Below, piece after piece: positions 8,445 through 18,044 of a stretch of DNA of 64,000 nucleotides. Position 1 is the first letter of the stretch. The number at the start of each line of letters is the position of its first letter. A program made the position numbers and the translations under genes. A model generated the notes under the pieces. The model was not told the DNA's origin. It searched no databases and saw only the letters and a list, made by a program, of their open reading frames with translations. The DNA comes from JBLNBN01 sp050260015. Its GTDB lineage: Bacteria; Bacteroidota; Ignavibacteria; Kapaibacteriales; UBA2268. The stretch covers positions 1 to 64,000 of the forward strand of contig JBLNBN010000047.1 in NCBI GenBank assembly GCA_050260015.1, given 5' to 3'.

Positions 8445-9553
8445 TTTTCAGCCAATTGCTGGCAGGGCAGGCTAAACGTAACGCATACGCCTTCGCCCTC
8501 CTTGCTGAAGATCTCGAACGTCCCGTCGTGCAATTCCACCATTCTCTTCGAGATAACTAAACCGAGCCCCACGCCCTGCTGCTCGTAGATCTGGCGTTCG
8601 AATTGAACGTATGCGCCGACGTTTGTTATTTGATTTTGACTCATGCCGCGCCCGAAGTCAGTTATTGATAGGTATAATTGCTTCTCCTCCAACCACATCT
8701 TAATTTTAACCGGCGTGCCTTTGTCCGAGAATTTAAATGCGTTATCGAAAAGCTCGTCCACGACTTTATGGAAGCTCTCTGTTGATATTTCAATCGATAG
8801 ATCCTCCACGCTGCCTTCGATATCTATATCGTCGTACCGGTCGTATTTCTCCGAAACGAGGGCGGCAATGTCGACCAGCATGGCGGCGGGTTCGTCGGTG
8901 CGGTAGTTTCGAAGCTGCGCGCGCTTGGCGGCGCTCGCCGCAAACGTTTCCAGCCTTGCGAATATCAGGTAATTTTCAGTAATGCGAAGCAGGCGTTGCG
9001 AGCTTGTGATGATGTCGCCCGCGAGTTCCCGTATTTCATCCGGGGTAGCCTCTTCGGAGTTGCCGCTTAGGTATTTGGCCGAGCCGACAACCTGGTTGAG
9101 CACTGTGCGGAACTCATGCGGCAAAGCGTAGGTCACGTTCCTGCCCACTTCTTCCACCTTTTCCTGTATTTGGCGCTCGAAGATAGAGTGCTTCTTCCAC
9201 TGCGCGTCGATAGCGGCCATCAGCTCTTCGCGGGTGTAGGGCTTTACGAGGAAATCGTCGGCGCCCTTCTCCATGCCGACGCGCATATTAGATTTTTCAG
9301 TGAAAGCCGTAAGAAAAATAAAGGGAGTCGTCGAAGTTTCAGGCGTCGAACGTAGTTTATCTAACACCCCGTAGCCGTCCAAGCCCGGCATAGATATATC
9401 GCAAAGGATTAAATCAGGATTCTCGGTTAATGCGGCGTTAACGCCTTCGATACCATCGCCGGCTGTAAAAACGTCATAACCTTCGAATTTTAACAAAGTC
9501 GAGGTGCTTTCTAGAATAAATTCGGCGTCGTCGATAACTAATATTTTTTTCAT
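8441..9553 (-). CDS. Response regulator-histidine kinase fusion
   Basis: 370 aa. Residues 1-115 are a receiver domain with the phospho-acceptor Asp52 (CDISMPGLDG), acidic Asp8/Asp9 and Lys104 in VKPYT. A short coiled coil leads to the dimerisation/H-box with His146 (LPHEFRT). The ATPase domain has an N-box around Asn271 (DELFDNAFKF), G1 DFGRG near 299-303 and G2 GVGLGL near 327-332. No membrane segment or other sensor is present, so it is a soluble receiver-kinase, as in phosphorelays. No partner regulator is adjacent. Its stop overlaps the convergent HD gene. Confidence 0.92.
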   Translation of the reverse strand: MKKILVIDDAEFILESTSTLLKFEGYDVFTAGDGIEGVNAALTENPDLILCDISMPGLDGYGVLDKLRSTPETSTTPFIFLTAFTEKSNMRVGMEKGADDFLVKPYTREELMAAIDAQWKKHSIFERQIQEKVEEVGRNVTYALPHEFRTVLNQVVGSAKYLSGNSEEATPDEIRELAGDIITSSQRLLRITENYLIFARLETFAASAAKRAQLRNYRTDEPAAMLVDIAALVSEKYDRYDDIDIEGSVEDLSIEISTESFHKVVDELFDNAFKFSDKGTPVKIKMWLEEKQLYLSITDFGRGMSQNQITNVGAYVQFERQIYEQQGVGLGLVISKRMVELHDGTFEIFSKEGEGVCVTFSLPCQQLAEN

Positions 9554-9744
9554 TGGCTTTGCATTGAGTTAACTAATCTCGAATGCAAGTTAATCATTTT
9601 TAGCGGCAAAAAACAATTAACATACGGTTAAATTTTATTATATAAACCGCTTTTTTATCTTTTTCTAACTCTATCCCCAATTATTTTATAATGCTTATTC
9701 TAAACGGACTTTTTTTATCTTTTTAAGGAAATTGTCGGTTGTAA

Positions 9745-10200
9745 TTATATTTCTTTGATGCCGCATCTAATCATGATTATTTCCCTTCCCAATAATTCCT
9801 GTATCCCGGTGCATTGGCCGTTGAGCGTAATTCTTTGCCCCTGCTTTACGCTGCGGGCTTTATCGTCCGCCACGTCGGCCAAGGTACAGCTTACTACCCC
9901 GTCCTCGATCGATGTTTCCAGCGAAATCAGCGCAGGGCTTCCGGTGTTTATCGTTATGTCCTTTACCTTCCCCGTCACTTGTATCGTAGGATTGCCCTCT
10001 ACATATTTTTTTTCCGCAACCTGGGGCTTATCAATAAAGTCCTTTATTAGTTGGTTTGCCGATACTTTTATATCAGCCTCGGAAGCCGCAAAATCTTTTA
10101 CTGGCTTTTGATAAAGGTAAATCGCAAACGCCGCTCCTATCACGATCAAAAGCGCGATCACGGCCATTATATACCCGGTTTTCCGTTTCATAAGGCTCAT
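9745..10200 (-). CDS. OB-fold (tRNA_anti-like) protein
   Basis: 151 aa. An N-terminal membrane anchor (IMAVIALLIVIGAAFAIYLY) precedes a small beta-rich domain whose pattern (VTGKVKDI..., VSCTLADV..., QGQRITLNGQCTG...) matches the tRNA_anti-like OB-fold family. The start ATG overlaps the stop of the YceI gene as ATGA, so translation is coupled. The domain probably sits in the periplasm facing YceI. An internal ATG three codons later is a less likely start. Function unknown. Confidence 0.8.
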   Translation of the reverse strand: MSLMKRKTGYIMAVIALLIVIGAAFAIYLYQKPVKDFAASEADIKVSANQLIKDFIDKPQVAEKKYVEGNPTIQVTGKVKDITINTGSPALISLETSIEDGVVSCTLADVADDKARSVKQGQRITLNGQCTGIQELLGREIIMIRCGIKEI

Positions 10201-10751
10201 TTCCCTTGCTTATCGAACTTAACGTCTACGTTTATATCAATTACTTTTGCTATCTTATCCTTAACCAGCGAAGGAATTTGAATGTTATAGTCCTGCGGCG
10301 TAATAGTAAACTTTGTCTTGCCGTATGCCTGGTTGCCTGAGATAGTAATCGTGCCGCTATGCTTTACTTTCTTCGTAACGCCATGAATAGTCAGATCGCC
10401 CTCCACAACCGCGTCATAGGAGCCGTCCTTCTTAAAATTGACCTGGTTGATATTTGTTACTTTTCCCTTAAAACTGCTCTTCGGGTACTTGGCGCTCTCA
10501 GCGTAATTTTCGTTAAAGTGTTCTTCCATCAGAGCTTTTTCGAACTTAAACGATCTCATAACGACATCGAATGCCATAGCGCCGGTGGAGGCGTCCAAAA
10601 CGCCTGCCACTTGATTGTTGTGCGCTTCAATCTTCTCCAAAGGCGTCTTCGAGTAAATCCAAATGTGTCCGTTACGGGTTATATATCTGTTTTGCGCTTG
10701 CGCTGCATACGCGCATAGAAGCAATAGAGCAGCTACGAAGATCTTTTTCAT
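10197..10751 (-). CDS. YceI family periplasmic lipid-binding protein
   Basis: 184 aa from the ATG at 10751, chosen because GGAAAGAAC lies just upstream and the signal peptide MKKIFVAALLLLCAYAAQAQ follows directly; an ORF extension of 14 codons lacks this. The mature protein has the YceI lipocalin-like pattern: VVMRSFKFEKALMEEHFNEN, YPKSSFKGKV, GDLTIHGVTKKV and the closing VDVKFDK. YceI proteins bind isoprenoid or fatty-acyl ligands in the periplasm. It is coupled to the OB-fold gene by a four-base overlap. Confidence 0.9.
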   Translation of the reverse strand: MKKIFVAALLLLCAYAAQAQNRYITRNGHIWIYSKTPLEKIEAHNNQVAGVLDASTGAMAFDVVMRSFKFEKALMEEHFNENYAESAKYPKSSFKGKVTNINQVNFKKDGSYDAVVEGDLTIHGVTKKVKHSGTITISGNQAYGKTKFTITPQDYNIQIPSLVKDKIAKVIDINVDVKFDKQGK

Positions 10752-10844
10752 TGTTCTTTCCATTTTGAATAAATACTTGTTTATATTTATCATTGAAGAA
10801 TTTTACATGAATAAATTGTAAATAATATAAACAATTTTAGAATT

Positions 10845-10876
10845 AAAAAAGCCTCCCCCGCTCGCGCGGAGGAGGC
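10845..10876 (-). terminator. Intrinsic terminator of the 1642-aa T9SS gene
   Basis: On the minus strand an 11-bp stem GCCTCCTCCGC/GCGGGGGAGGC closes a GCGA tetraloop and runs into six T. One pair is a U-G wobble only in the minus-strand RNA, which fixes the direction. Confidence 0.88.
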
Positions 10877-10899
10877 TGAGAATTTACTAACGGATCAGA

Positions 10900-13800
10900 T
10901 TACTTTACGAAAGAAACCTTAGCCGTGAGCGTTTCGTTACCGGAAGTCAATCTAATGATGTAAGCGCCGGTCGGTACCTGCAAGCCTGCTTCATTAGTGG
11001 CGTTCCAAGTGTATGCGTGTTCGCGGGCATCGAGCGATTGGTTAACGAGCGTCTTAACGACGTTACCAAACAAGTCGAGTACTTCAAGCTTCGTGTTAGC
11101 CGTTTCGGGCAAGTTGAAGTTGATTGTAGTCTGGGCCGTGAACGGGTTCGGTCCTACGCTGTTGATCGTCAAAGCGCCAACTCTTTCGAATTTAACTCTT
11201 ACGATGTTGGACGTACCGCAATTTTGCGTGCCGTCGTAGTCTTCCTGGCGAAGTCTGTATTCGTAAGTATTGTTAAGAGCTACGTCGCGATCGAGGTAGT
11301 TGTAGTAAGTAGTCTTCTGAGCATTGCCTGCGCCGTCCTGGAAGGAAATTGCGGACCACTCATTTTCGCTGCGGGAAACGTTGCGTCTTTCGACATAGAA
11401 TCCCTTGTTGTTAACTTCCGAAGCAGTTTCCCAACGGAGGTCGATACCAGCCGCGCGGCTATTGCCTTTAAGCGATGTAAGCTCGACGGGAATATCGTCC
11501 GGGCACCACTGGAACGCGTTCGAATCTGCGCCGAACGTGCTGAAGCCGAAGTACGGACGAAGCATCGGGATCCACGTACCCTGAGTCAAGGTAAGGGTTC
11601 CGTCGCCAAGGCCGATTTGGCCAAAGTGGTCTTTATGCGGGTAGGCCGGGTTGCCGGTCGTAGGCATAAAGCGGACCCAACTGTTCGAGAAGCGGTAGTT
11701 TTCGTAAGCGAAGAGGTTCATATTAACCTGCTTATTACCGAAGCTTGCCTGGCGCAAGTCTTTGTCGACCAGGAAGGAAGTGCCGCCCTCGCCGAGTAAA
11801 CCGGTAGTCGGGTTAACGTAAACGCTCATAGTTCTCATACCCATGCGGGAGCTGGAACCGCCAAGTTCGTAACCTACGGAACCGAGCTGAGCGACTGCGA
11901 GCCAATAAGCGCCGCGGGGAAGCTCTACGGGGTTAGTAAGTATGTAATCGACGTAACGTTCGAAACCGAAGTTTTCTCTGTTGCCGCGTACCGCTTGTAC
12001 CCACGTGCCGGGGATAGATTGCGATACTTCGCTGGGTATGCCGCCGACTTCGCGATAGACGATGAAGTCAACCGGATCGGGAGATTGGTTAAGGGTTGCC
12101 CAATAAGCGCTGAAACCGCGAAGAGTATCAGTATTGTTTACTTCAAATCTCATTGCGATCTGACCGGAGGTCCAAACGGCCGGTGTGCCGGTAGCGTCTA
12201 CTATAGGATTCCAGCCGCCCCAGGCGCCGCTAGGACCGGTGTAAGATCCGTAGCCGGTGAAGCTGGAGCCGGGAAGGTTCAAGCCTTTACCATTGGAACC
12301 AACGATAGCTCCAACCGTGTTCTTTTCTGCCGATGCGCCTACCGGGTCGTATGCGAATACGTCGGCGAAGCGAAGCTGGAAGAACGTAAAGTTAGTGTCG
12401 TTGTAGGATACCAGGTCTTTTTCAGGAAGCATAACGATTGCTTCTATGCGGTAGAAGGACAAGGTGTCTTTCTGGCTCTTGCGAGCGTTCCATGCCGGCA
12501 TAGTAAGTTCGAGCTGGCTGCCTGCGTTAAGGTTCGATATCGGCTCCGTACGGCAATAGATAGGTTCTTTATCCCTAAGGTCGCCCTGCGAGTTAGCGCG
12601 GTAAATCTTTACCTTAACCGAGAGGTTCGGAGCGTTATGGCTGGAGTTGTTGCTCAGCTTAACGCGTACAGGTATCGAAGTCGCCTGCGAAGCGGGAACT
12701 GCCGTGTAAGGCCAAAGTATCTTAACTGTAGTGACTTCAAGGTCAGGAATTTCAGTAGGAGTAGAAACTGCTACGTTATCTACATAGAAGTCGTCCTGGT
12801 CGTCAGGAATACAGTTCGGGCAGAACTGGGTCTTGGTGTTATCGGTTGCGAATACTCTGATTCTGAAGCGGAAGTTGCGCGCGCCCTCGTTCTTCCAACG
12901 GATGAACGTATCGGGGATAGCGATGAAGTAACGCTTGAATTCAAAGTCGATACCGTCGTCGTACATATCGGCGCGGAGACCGTTAGCCTTTCTTGCTGCC
13001 AAATCAGGCAATGCAAGCGAAGAGTCTTTATCAGTCTCGAGGAAGCCGATCATATAGCCGCCGCCGCCAAATATAGTTAATGCCGGGTTCTGAGCAGTCT
13101 CGGTTTCGCCGACGGGCTTGCCGCCTTTGCGAACCGGGTGAACCGACCAGTCTTTTTGTTCGTCGAGGTTAACGATGCCGTTCAAGCCGTCGTCGCTAGG
13201 CTTAGCGATTTCAACTACCAACTCGTCGGGAGGAGTAGTCTGGGCGTTAGGAGCCGTTAAGGGAGCGAATACGTCGCCTGCCTGGATAACGCGAGCTTCG
13301 GGGCCGACCATAGATTGATCGCCAAAACCGCGGGGCCAGTTGTCTTGCTTAGTAGTTCTCTGTACGGAGAGTGAAATTACCGAACCGAATTTACCGCGAA
13401 GATCGATCGGGAACGAACGGATCTGGTCGCCGTTTCTTGCGGGCGAGCGTCCGTCTTTGTAGCGTTGCGGATGTTCGCCGCCGCCAAGAGTAACGCGGTT
13501 AAGCTTAATACAGGGAGAAGCGAGCTTAATGTTCGGGCTCAAATTCTTTCTGTCCATAGCTGCGTATTCAATTCTTCTCGGGGGTTGCGGGTAAACCGAT
13601 ACTTGTTCGCCGGCAACTTCTTCTGCGTCGATATTGACCCATTTCCAAACCGAAGGCATGTTAACGCCCTCTACGTTGTGGAATTCGCTACCGTTGTCGT
13701 TCAAACCGTTAAGTCTGTTGACTACGAAGAAGCGTAAGCTGGATTCGTCGTCGAAAGGCCATTGGTCTTCCATCGGATCGCCGTTCGGGGTTACCGGTTC

Positions 13801-15828
13801 GGCGGTAGTGAATGAACGGAGGCGGCCGATATGGTTTTCGAGGAATTCGTTCGGCTCGAACGGCGGGAAGTATACCTGTACGAATTTGTACGGAGGAATA
13901 CCATTGTAGCCGGTGCCGGAGAAATTCGGTTCCGGGGTAACGGTGTAGTTAGCGCCGTTCTTCGTTACGCTTCCTGCCAGGCGTACGCGAACGGTAGGAT
14001 CGCCGTTACATTTAACTCTCTGCGCGGGGTCGGCGCTCATGCCGACGGAAAGGCAGATAGAGTCTATCGGGGCCAATCTGTTGTAGATGTTCTTGTTAGT
14101 TACAAGGTTAACTACGCGGAATCTAACGCGGAACTTAAGGTCCTGGGGAACGAAGTTAACGCCTGCGGGGCCTTGGATGTCGTTAGTTAAGTTTTGAACC
14201 AATGCGACGGGCTGGAAGGCGCCGATCCTGGGCATGCCTGCGAAGAATTCGTAGTTTTCAGCCTTGTCTTCGGTTACTTCTACCGGGAATTGATCGAGCG
14301 GAATAGTTAAGTTCTTCGAATCGCGAACCATGTATTTGATGGAGGCGACGCGAACAGTGTTTTGCCATTGTTTGAACTTAACGGCCTGGCTCGTTTGCGG
14401 GAATTCCTGAACCGTGCCGGATTCGTCCTGGAACTTCATGAAGTAGTGAGTAAATTGGTTATACTCGCCGCCCCAGGGATAGTTCTCGTTGCTCTTCGGA
14501 ACGCCGGTCGGGTAGTTGACGTGGCGGGCCCAGCCATAAACGCCTGCGGTTGTGTTGCGGCGGATGATAGCGTAGCCGTACGTATCGCTCGGGTTGTAGT
14601 CGCCGTCGACTTTCTTATAGATGAAAGTGATGGAGCTATCGCGGCGATCGAGAGTAACCTGTATGTCCACTGCGACGTAAACGTCGGAATTCTGCGGGCG
14701 GAGGTTAGGATCTACTGTAGCCGTTCCATAGAAGTGGTTAACGGAGCCTTTGATCTGCATATTGACCCAAGAGATGATGAGCCTGTCCGCAGTTAAGAAT
14801 CTCTTATAGTAAGCGCGACCGTAGTCTTCAACCTGGCGCGTTTCGGGATTGTACTGCGAGAGCATCATATCGCCGAATACGGGCGCGATAAGAGCTGCGC
14901 GCGTATTGGAGAACGCCGTCGTATTTAATTGGCCGCCGCGCGCGCGGATACCGCCGAGCGGGTTAAACAGACCGTTGTTGGCCGTAAAGTCGTTAGGATC
15001 GAGACCTAATACCGAATGCATATAGCCAAAGTCGTCGCGGGTGTTATCGCCCGTGCCGGGGCCGCCGCCGTTGTCCGCATATGTGCGGCAACGCGTGCAA
15101 GGACCGGTCGAACCGAACGGGTAGCCTTTAACGAACCAGTCCATAGACATCGGGTCGTATGCGCTGGTGGCGCCTTCGGGAACGTAACGGTTGCCCGATG
15201 CGTCGTAGAAGTAGCGTCTGTTGGTTAAAGCGATGATACCGTTGGTCGATACGTAGAACGAATCGTAACGGATACCGTTAAAATAGAAACCGCCCGTGAT
15301 GCCTATCGGAATAGGACCGGCGATAGCGTCGTCCGTGGAGTCGATCGCGCCGTCGCTACGGAGCGTATGATCGAAGAAATCCAGGTTTTGGATAGGATTG
15401 CGGAAGAAACGCAAGCCTTCCTGCTTGTTATTATCCCAGTACTCGCGCGGAAGTTGGCGCGGACCGGAAAGAATTCTGCGCCACATAGCGGGCTCAACAG
15501 TCGTGTCGGTCGGTATCGCGTTGACTTGCCACATGTGGGTGTTGTCCGGATTGCGGTACTGCTGCGGAATGATTTCTTTGTTGTCAACGAGGTAGTAACC
15601 TGTGGAAACCGCAGCTTCTGTGCGGGGGTTGCTCGTCTCGTTGAAGTTTCTCGGGAAGCTCGTATCGTCCGGGGTCGCCTGCGTGGGCGCCGGCCAGAAC
15701 GTCGGCCTCTCTTGAAACTCGCTCTTTCTTAACGTCTCGTCATTAGATTCCTTCTGCTTCTCGTTAGCAAACGCGTTGCTCATCGTTAGGCCGAAGACTA
15801 ATGCAAAAAGTAGAAAGTACTTTTTCAT
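10900..15828 (-). CDS. Giant secreted T9SS cargo protein (1642 aa)
   Basis: It begins with a signal peptide (MKKYFLLFALVFGLTMSNAFA). The C-terminus (about 1555-1642) is a T9SS type A sorting domain: GPNPFTAQTTINF, LEVLDLFGNVVKTL, TGAYIIRL. Just before it lies the fibronectin-like block common in such proteins (VELTSLKGNSRAAGIDLRW). A middle segment near 1090-1180 resembles a CARDB adhesion module (IPVRVKLSNNSSHNAPNLSVKVK). It is therefore predicted to cross the outer membrane and be displayed or released. No catalytic motif is seen. A monocistronic transcript is likely, with its own terminator. Confidence 0.93.
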   Translation of the reverse strand: MKKYFLLFALVFGLTMSNAFANEKQKESNDETLRKSEFQERPTFWPAPTQATPDDTSFPRNFNETSNPRTEAAVSTGYYLVDNKEIIPQQYRNPDNTHMWQVNAIPTDTTVEPAMWRRILSGPRQLPREYWDNNKQEGLRFFRNPIQNLDFFDHTLRSDGAIDSTDDAIAGPIPIGITGGFYFNGIRYDSFYVSTNGIIALTNRRYFYDASGNRYVPEGATSAYDPMSMDWFVKGYPFGSTGPCTRCRTYADNGGGPGTGDNTRDDFGYMHSVLGLDPNDFTANNGLFNPLGGIRARGGQLNTTAFSNTRAALIAPVFGDMMLSQYNPETRQVEDYGRAYYKRFLTADRLIISWVNMQIKGSVNHFYGTATVDPNLRPQNSDVYVAVDIQVTLDRRDSSITFIYKKVDGDYNPSDTYGYAIIRRNTTAGVYGWARHVNYPTGVPKSNENYPWGGEYNQFTHYFMKFQDESGTVQEFPQTSQAVKFKQWQNTVRVASIKYMVRDSKNLTIPLDQFPVEVTEDKAENYEFFAGMPRIGAFQPVALVQNLTNDIQGPAGVNFVPQDLKFRVRFRVVNLVTNKNIYNRLAPIDSICLSVGMSADPAQRVKCNGDPTVRVRLAGSVTKNGANYTVTPEPNFSGTGYNGIPPYKFVQVYFPPFEPNEFLENHIGRLRSFTTAEPVTPNGDPMEDQWPFDDESSLRFFVVNRLNGLNDNGSEFHNVEGVNMPSVWKWVNIDAEEVAGEQVSVYPQPPRRIEYAAMDRKNLSPNIKLASPCIKLNRVTLGGGEHPQRYKDGRSPARNGDQIRSFPIDLRGKFGSVISLSVQRTTKQDNWPRGFGDQSMVGPEARVIQAGDVFAPLTAPNAQTTPPDELVVEIAKPSDDGLNGIVNLDEQKDWSVHPVRKGGKPVGETETAQNPALTIFGGGGYMIGFLETDKDSSLALPDLAARKANGLRADMYDDGIDFEFKRYFIAIPDTFIRWKNEGARNFRFRIRVFATDNTKTQFCPNCIPDDQDDFYVDNVAVSTPTEIPDLEVTTVKILWPYTAVPASQATSIPVRVKLSNNSSHNAPNLSVKVKIYRANSQGDLRDKEPIYCRTEPISNLNAGSQLELTMPAWNARKSQKDTLSFYRIEAIVMLPEKDLVSYNDTNFTFFQLRFADVFAYDPVGASAEKNTVGAIVGSNGKGLNLPGSSFTGYGSYTGPSGAWGGWNPIVDATGTPAVWTSGQIAMRFEVNNTDTLRGFSAYWATLNQSPDPVDFIVYREVGGIPSEVSQSIPGTWVQAVRGNRENFGFERYVDYILTNPVELPRGAYWLAVAQLGSVGYELGGSSSRMGMRTMSVYVNPTTGLLGEGGTSFLVDKDLRQASFGNKQVNMNLFAYENYRFSNSWVRFMPTTGNPAYPHKDHFGQIGLGDGTLTLTQGTWIPMLRPYFGFSTFGADSNAFQWCPDDIPVELTSLKGNSRAAGIDLRWETASEVNNKGFYVERRNVSRSENEWSAISFQDGAGNAQKTTYYNYLDRDVALNNTYEYRLRQEDYDGTQNCGTSNIVRVKFERVGALTINSVGPNPFTAQTTINFNLPETANTKLEVLDLFGNVVKTLVNQSLDAREHAYTWNATNEAGLQVPTGAYIIRLTSGNETLTAKVSFVK

Positions 15829-15909
15829 TCGAGTGTCTCCAAAAAATAGTTAATAAACAAATTAATAAAAGTATTCTATAGTTTCTAAAAATGAATTACA
15901 AGTGATAGT

Positions 15910-15928
15910 TATACTTAAATCAAGTATA
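15910..15928. promoter_or_regulatory. Perfect 7+5+7 dyad TATACTT-N5-AAGTATA
   Basis: A perfect inverted repeat upstream of the T9SS gene (its ATG is 82 bases away) and downstream of the 563-aa gene. Its size fits an operator for a dimeric regulator, but no regulator is identified and AT-rich sequence makes such dyads less surprising. Confidence 0.35.
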
Positions 15929-15965
15929 AATATACGCATTTATTTCGAATTTATAAAAATGTATT

Positions 15966-17657
15966 TTACCGTTTGAATCTCCAGCCTTTATCTTCGAATT
16001 CGAAGACCCAGCCGGCGATCTTTCCTTCTTCCACCGTATTGAAATTGTTCCAGTAATCCAGCGTGTAAGTGTACCTCGAGCCTGTTTCGTCGGCGGGTAT
16101 CGCTTCCGCTTGCTTAACGATATCGTTAAAGCGTTTTTGCCATTCTTTAAAGCTTTCCGGGCGAAGGTCGACCCAGCCCTCGTAGCACCATTGGTCCACG
16201 TTTTCGGGCGTCATTTCGAGCTTCTCGCGTCCGCGGCGTACGGGGATCTTAACGTCCTGCCCGCGCAGGTAGCGTTTGCCGTCGGAGAGCAGCACAGCCA
16301 ATCCGATCGAAAGCATTTGCGCGCGAAGCGCCCCGTCCGAGGCCAATATTTTTTCCGCGCCCGCGGAGATCTCCTCGGCCGGCAGCTCCAGGGCCTGCCG
16401 TACGGAGCCGCATACTTTCTTGATCAGGTGAGCTTCGTAGAGCAGCTTCGACAGTCTCGGCGGGCCGAGCAATTCGAACGCCACGCTTGCGACGCCGTTT
16501 TCGTTTTCCAACTTATCAATTTTTTCAACCGCTATGTTGCGAAGCATGCCGCCCCTGTACGTCGGGCCTAACGTAAAGCCGTCCAGGCCTTGCATTATGT
16601 CGTGGCCCGTGTTGCCGCCGCGAACTTCGTGCACGAGGTATTCGGCGATCTCTTCGGGCGTTACGATTTCCATCTGGCCTAACGCGCTGATGGCTTCGAA
16701 TTCGCCGCGGGAGAAGATGCCGTTCTCGCCGGTGTCGATAAATACGGATTCAAAGAACTTGCCCGTGTCGTTTACCCCGGCGAAGTCGCCAAAGACGAAA
16801 TCGCCTTGGGCCGCTTTCGCGCCTTCGTAGGGCATATCTACTAATTTAATAGCCTGGCCGCGTCGTTTTATCTCCCCGTAGCCGATCTTTTTCCAGGCGA
16901 TCGTCGCCGTCGGCTTTATTTCCTTTACGAGCGGGCCGCCCGGCGTGCGCGCCATAAGGAAAAGCAGGAGGGTTTGAGCGCCGGCAACGGCCGTCTTCGA
17001 AAGCAGTACGCGCGAAGGACGTTCCTCGCTGTGGGTATAGGGAATATTCATTCCCATGCCGCCCGTGCCGCTCGTGCCGACCTTAAAGTACATCTCGACG
17101 CCGGTTTCTCTCATAGAATTATTCAATATCTGGACGTGGCGAATCAATTGCGGGATGTAGCTTGAGCTCATCATGTTTTCTACTACGGACTCGTCGACCT
17201 TGCCGCCTTCGATTGAAAGGATCGTGTTCAGGGTCGTGTTGTAGATATCAAGGTATGCGATAGCAGTCGCGGTATTGATGCAGTCGATGACCAAATTCGG
17301 CTTCGTTTCGGTAATTAACTGGTAGAGAGCGCTCGATTTATAAATATTATCGTCGAGTTCGAAGAAGATATCCTTAATAAAGCCTTTTCTACGATCGGGC
17401 GATTTTAGCACTTCAGCCCAGTTTTCATCCTTCCACTCCTGGCGCGTAAAGATGTTGCCCCAACGAGCTTCGAACATTGAAGGGTCCGATTTTGGAAACT
17501 CCCTGCGAAGTTGCGCCACCGCGTCTTCCGCTTCAGCTTTCTTAAGGGATGAAACAATTAACTTACCTGGTTCGAAAGCCATAAGCTTCCTGCATATTGC
17601 CGAACCGACTAATCCCCAGCCGCCCAGCACCAATACTGTCGAACCTTTGATTTGCAT
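15966..17657 (-). CDS. Rossmann-fold NAD(P)-dependent protein, unknown substrate
   Basis: 563 aa. The N-terminus has a clear dinucleotide-binding motif VLVLGGWGLVGSAICRKL (GxxGxxG). The region up to about residue 260 reads like an extended short-chain dehydrogenase (NLVIDCINTATAI, GTSGTGGMGMNIPYTHSEE). The C-terminal 300 residues match no family I know and end with a tryptophan-rich tail (GWVFEFEDKGW). No classical YxxxK is evident. It could be a reductase/epimerase-like enzyme or a saccharopine-dehydrogenase-like protein. It is not in an operon. Confidence 0.7.
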   Translation of the reverse strand: MQIKGSTVLVLGGWGLVGSAICRKLMAFEPGKLIVSSLKKAEAEDAVAQLRREFPKSDPSMFEARWGNIFTRQEWKDENWAEVLKSPDRRKGFIKDIFFELDDNIYKSSALYQLITETKPNLVIDCINTATAIAYLDIYNTTLNTILSIEGGKVDESVVENMMSSSYIPQLIRHVQILNNSMRETGVEMYFKVGTSGTGGMGMNIPYTHSEERPSRVLLSKTAVAGAQTLLLFLMARTPGGPLVKEIKPTATIAWKKIGYGEIKRRGQAIKLVDMPYEGAKAAQGDFVFGDFAGVNDTGKFFESVFIDTGENGIFSRGEFEAISALGQMEIVTPEEIAEYLVHEVRGGNTGHDIMQGLDGFTLGPTYRGGMLRNIAVEKIDKLENENGVASVAFELLGPPRLSKLLYEAHLIKKVCGSVRQALELPAEEISAGAEKILASDGALRAQMLSIGLAVLLSDGKRYLRGQDVKIPVRRGREKLEMTPENVDQWCYEGWVDLRPESFKEWQKRFNDIVKQAEAIPADETGSRYTYTLDYWNNFNTVEEGKIAGWVFEFEDKGWRFKR

Positions 17658-18044
17658 ATTCTTAACCGTTTAATTATATATTTCGTAAATTTTTGACATA
17701 GATAATTTCAATTTAAGAAATTCAACACCCCTAGCCAAAAACTTTCTTTAATTTTAACGGTTTCCTGCAATTTTTTTTTCCACATTCCGGTTTTACAAAG
17801 AACTTTTAGTTTACGTCGTTTTTCAAATTATAAGACACATTAATATGCAAAACGTCCCAACTTTTTTTCAATTTTTTTTTGCCGGTTTGTAACTCTTTAT
17901 ACTACAACGCATTGCCGGAGCATTTTTTTTTGCCGCCGGGACGTGGATAATTTTTTTTTCCCTATTTTAAAATTTATTAATTATTTGATAGTCTTTAGCT
18001 GCGACGAACAATTTAACGTTTTTCAATCTTAAAGGAGTATTACG
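17658..18044. other. Divergent intergenic region with four T9 tracts
   Basis: No ORF lies here. It separates the divergent 563-aa gene and sodB. Four runs of exactly nine T occur at 17771-17779, 17872-17880, 17923-17931 and 17951-17959, each preceded by A or CA and followed by CC or GCC. They may be regulatory or simply slippage-prone tracts. The last 25 bases hold the sodB ribosome site AAAGGAGTATTACG. Confidence 0.6.

Noticed and set aside
9625..9665. Hairpin CGGTT/AACCG followed by T-rich DNA
   Set aside because: The stem is only about five pairs with a long AT loop, and its T tract points away from the neighbouring genes' direction.
11995..13080. 361-aa open frame on the plus strand opposite the 1642-aa T9SS gene
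   Set aside because: It lies fully inside a clear coding gene on the other strand; its product is Arg/Val-rich with no recognisable domain, as expected for a codon-bias shadow.
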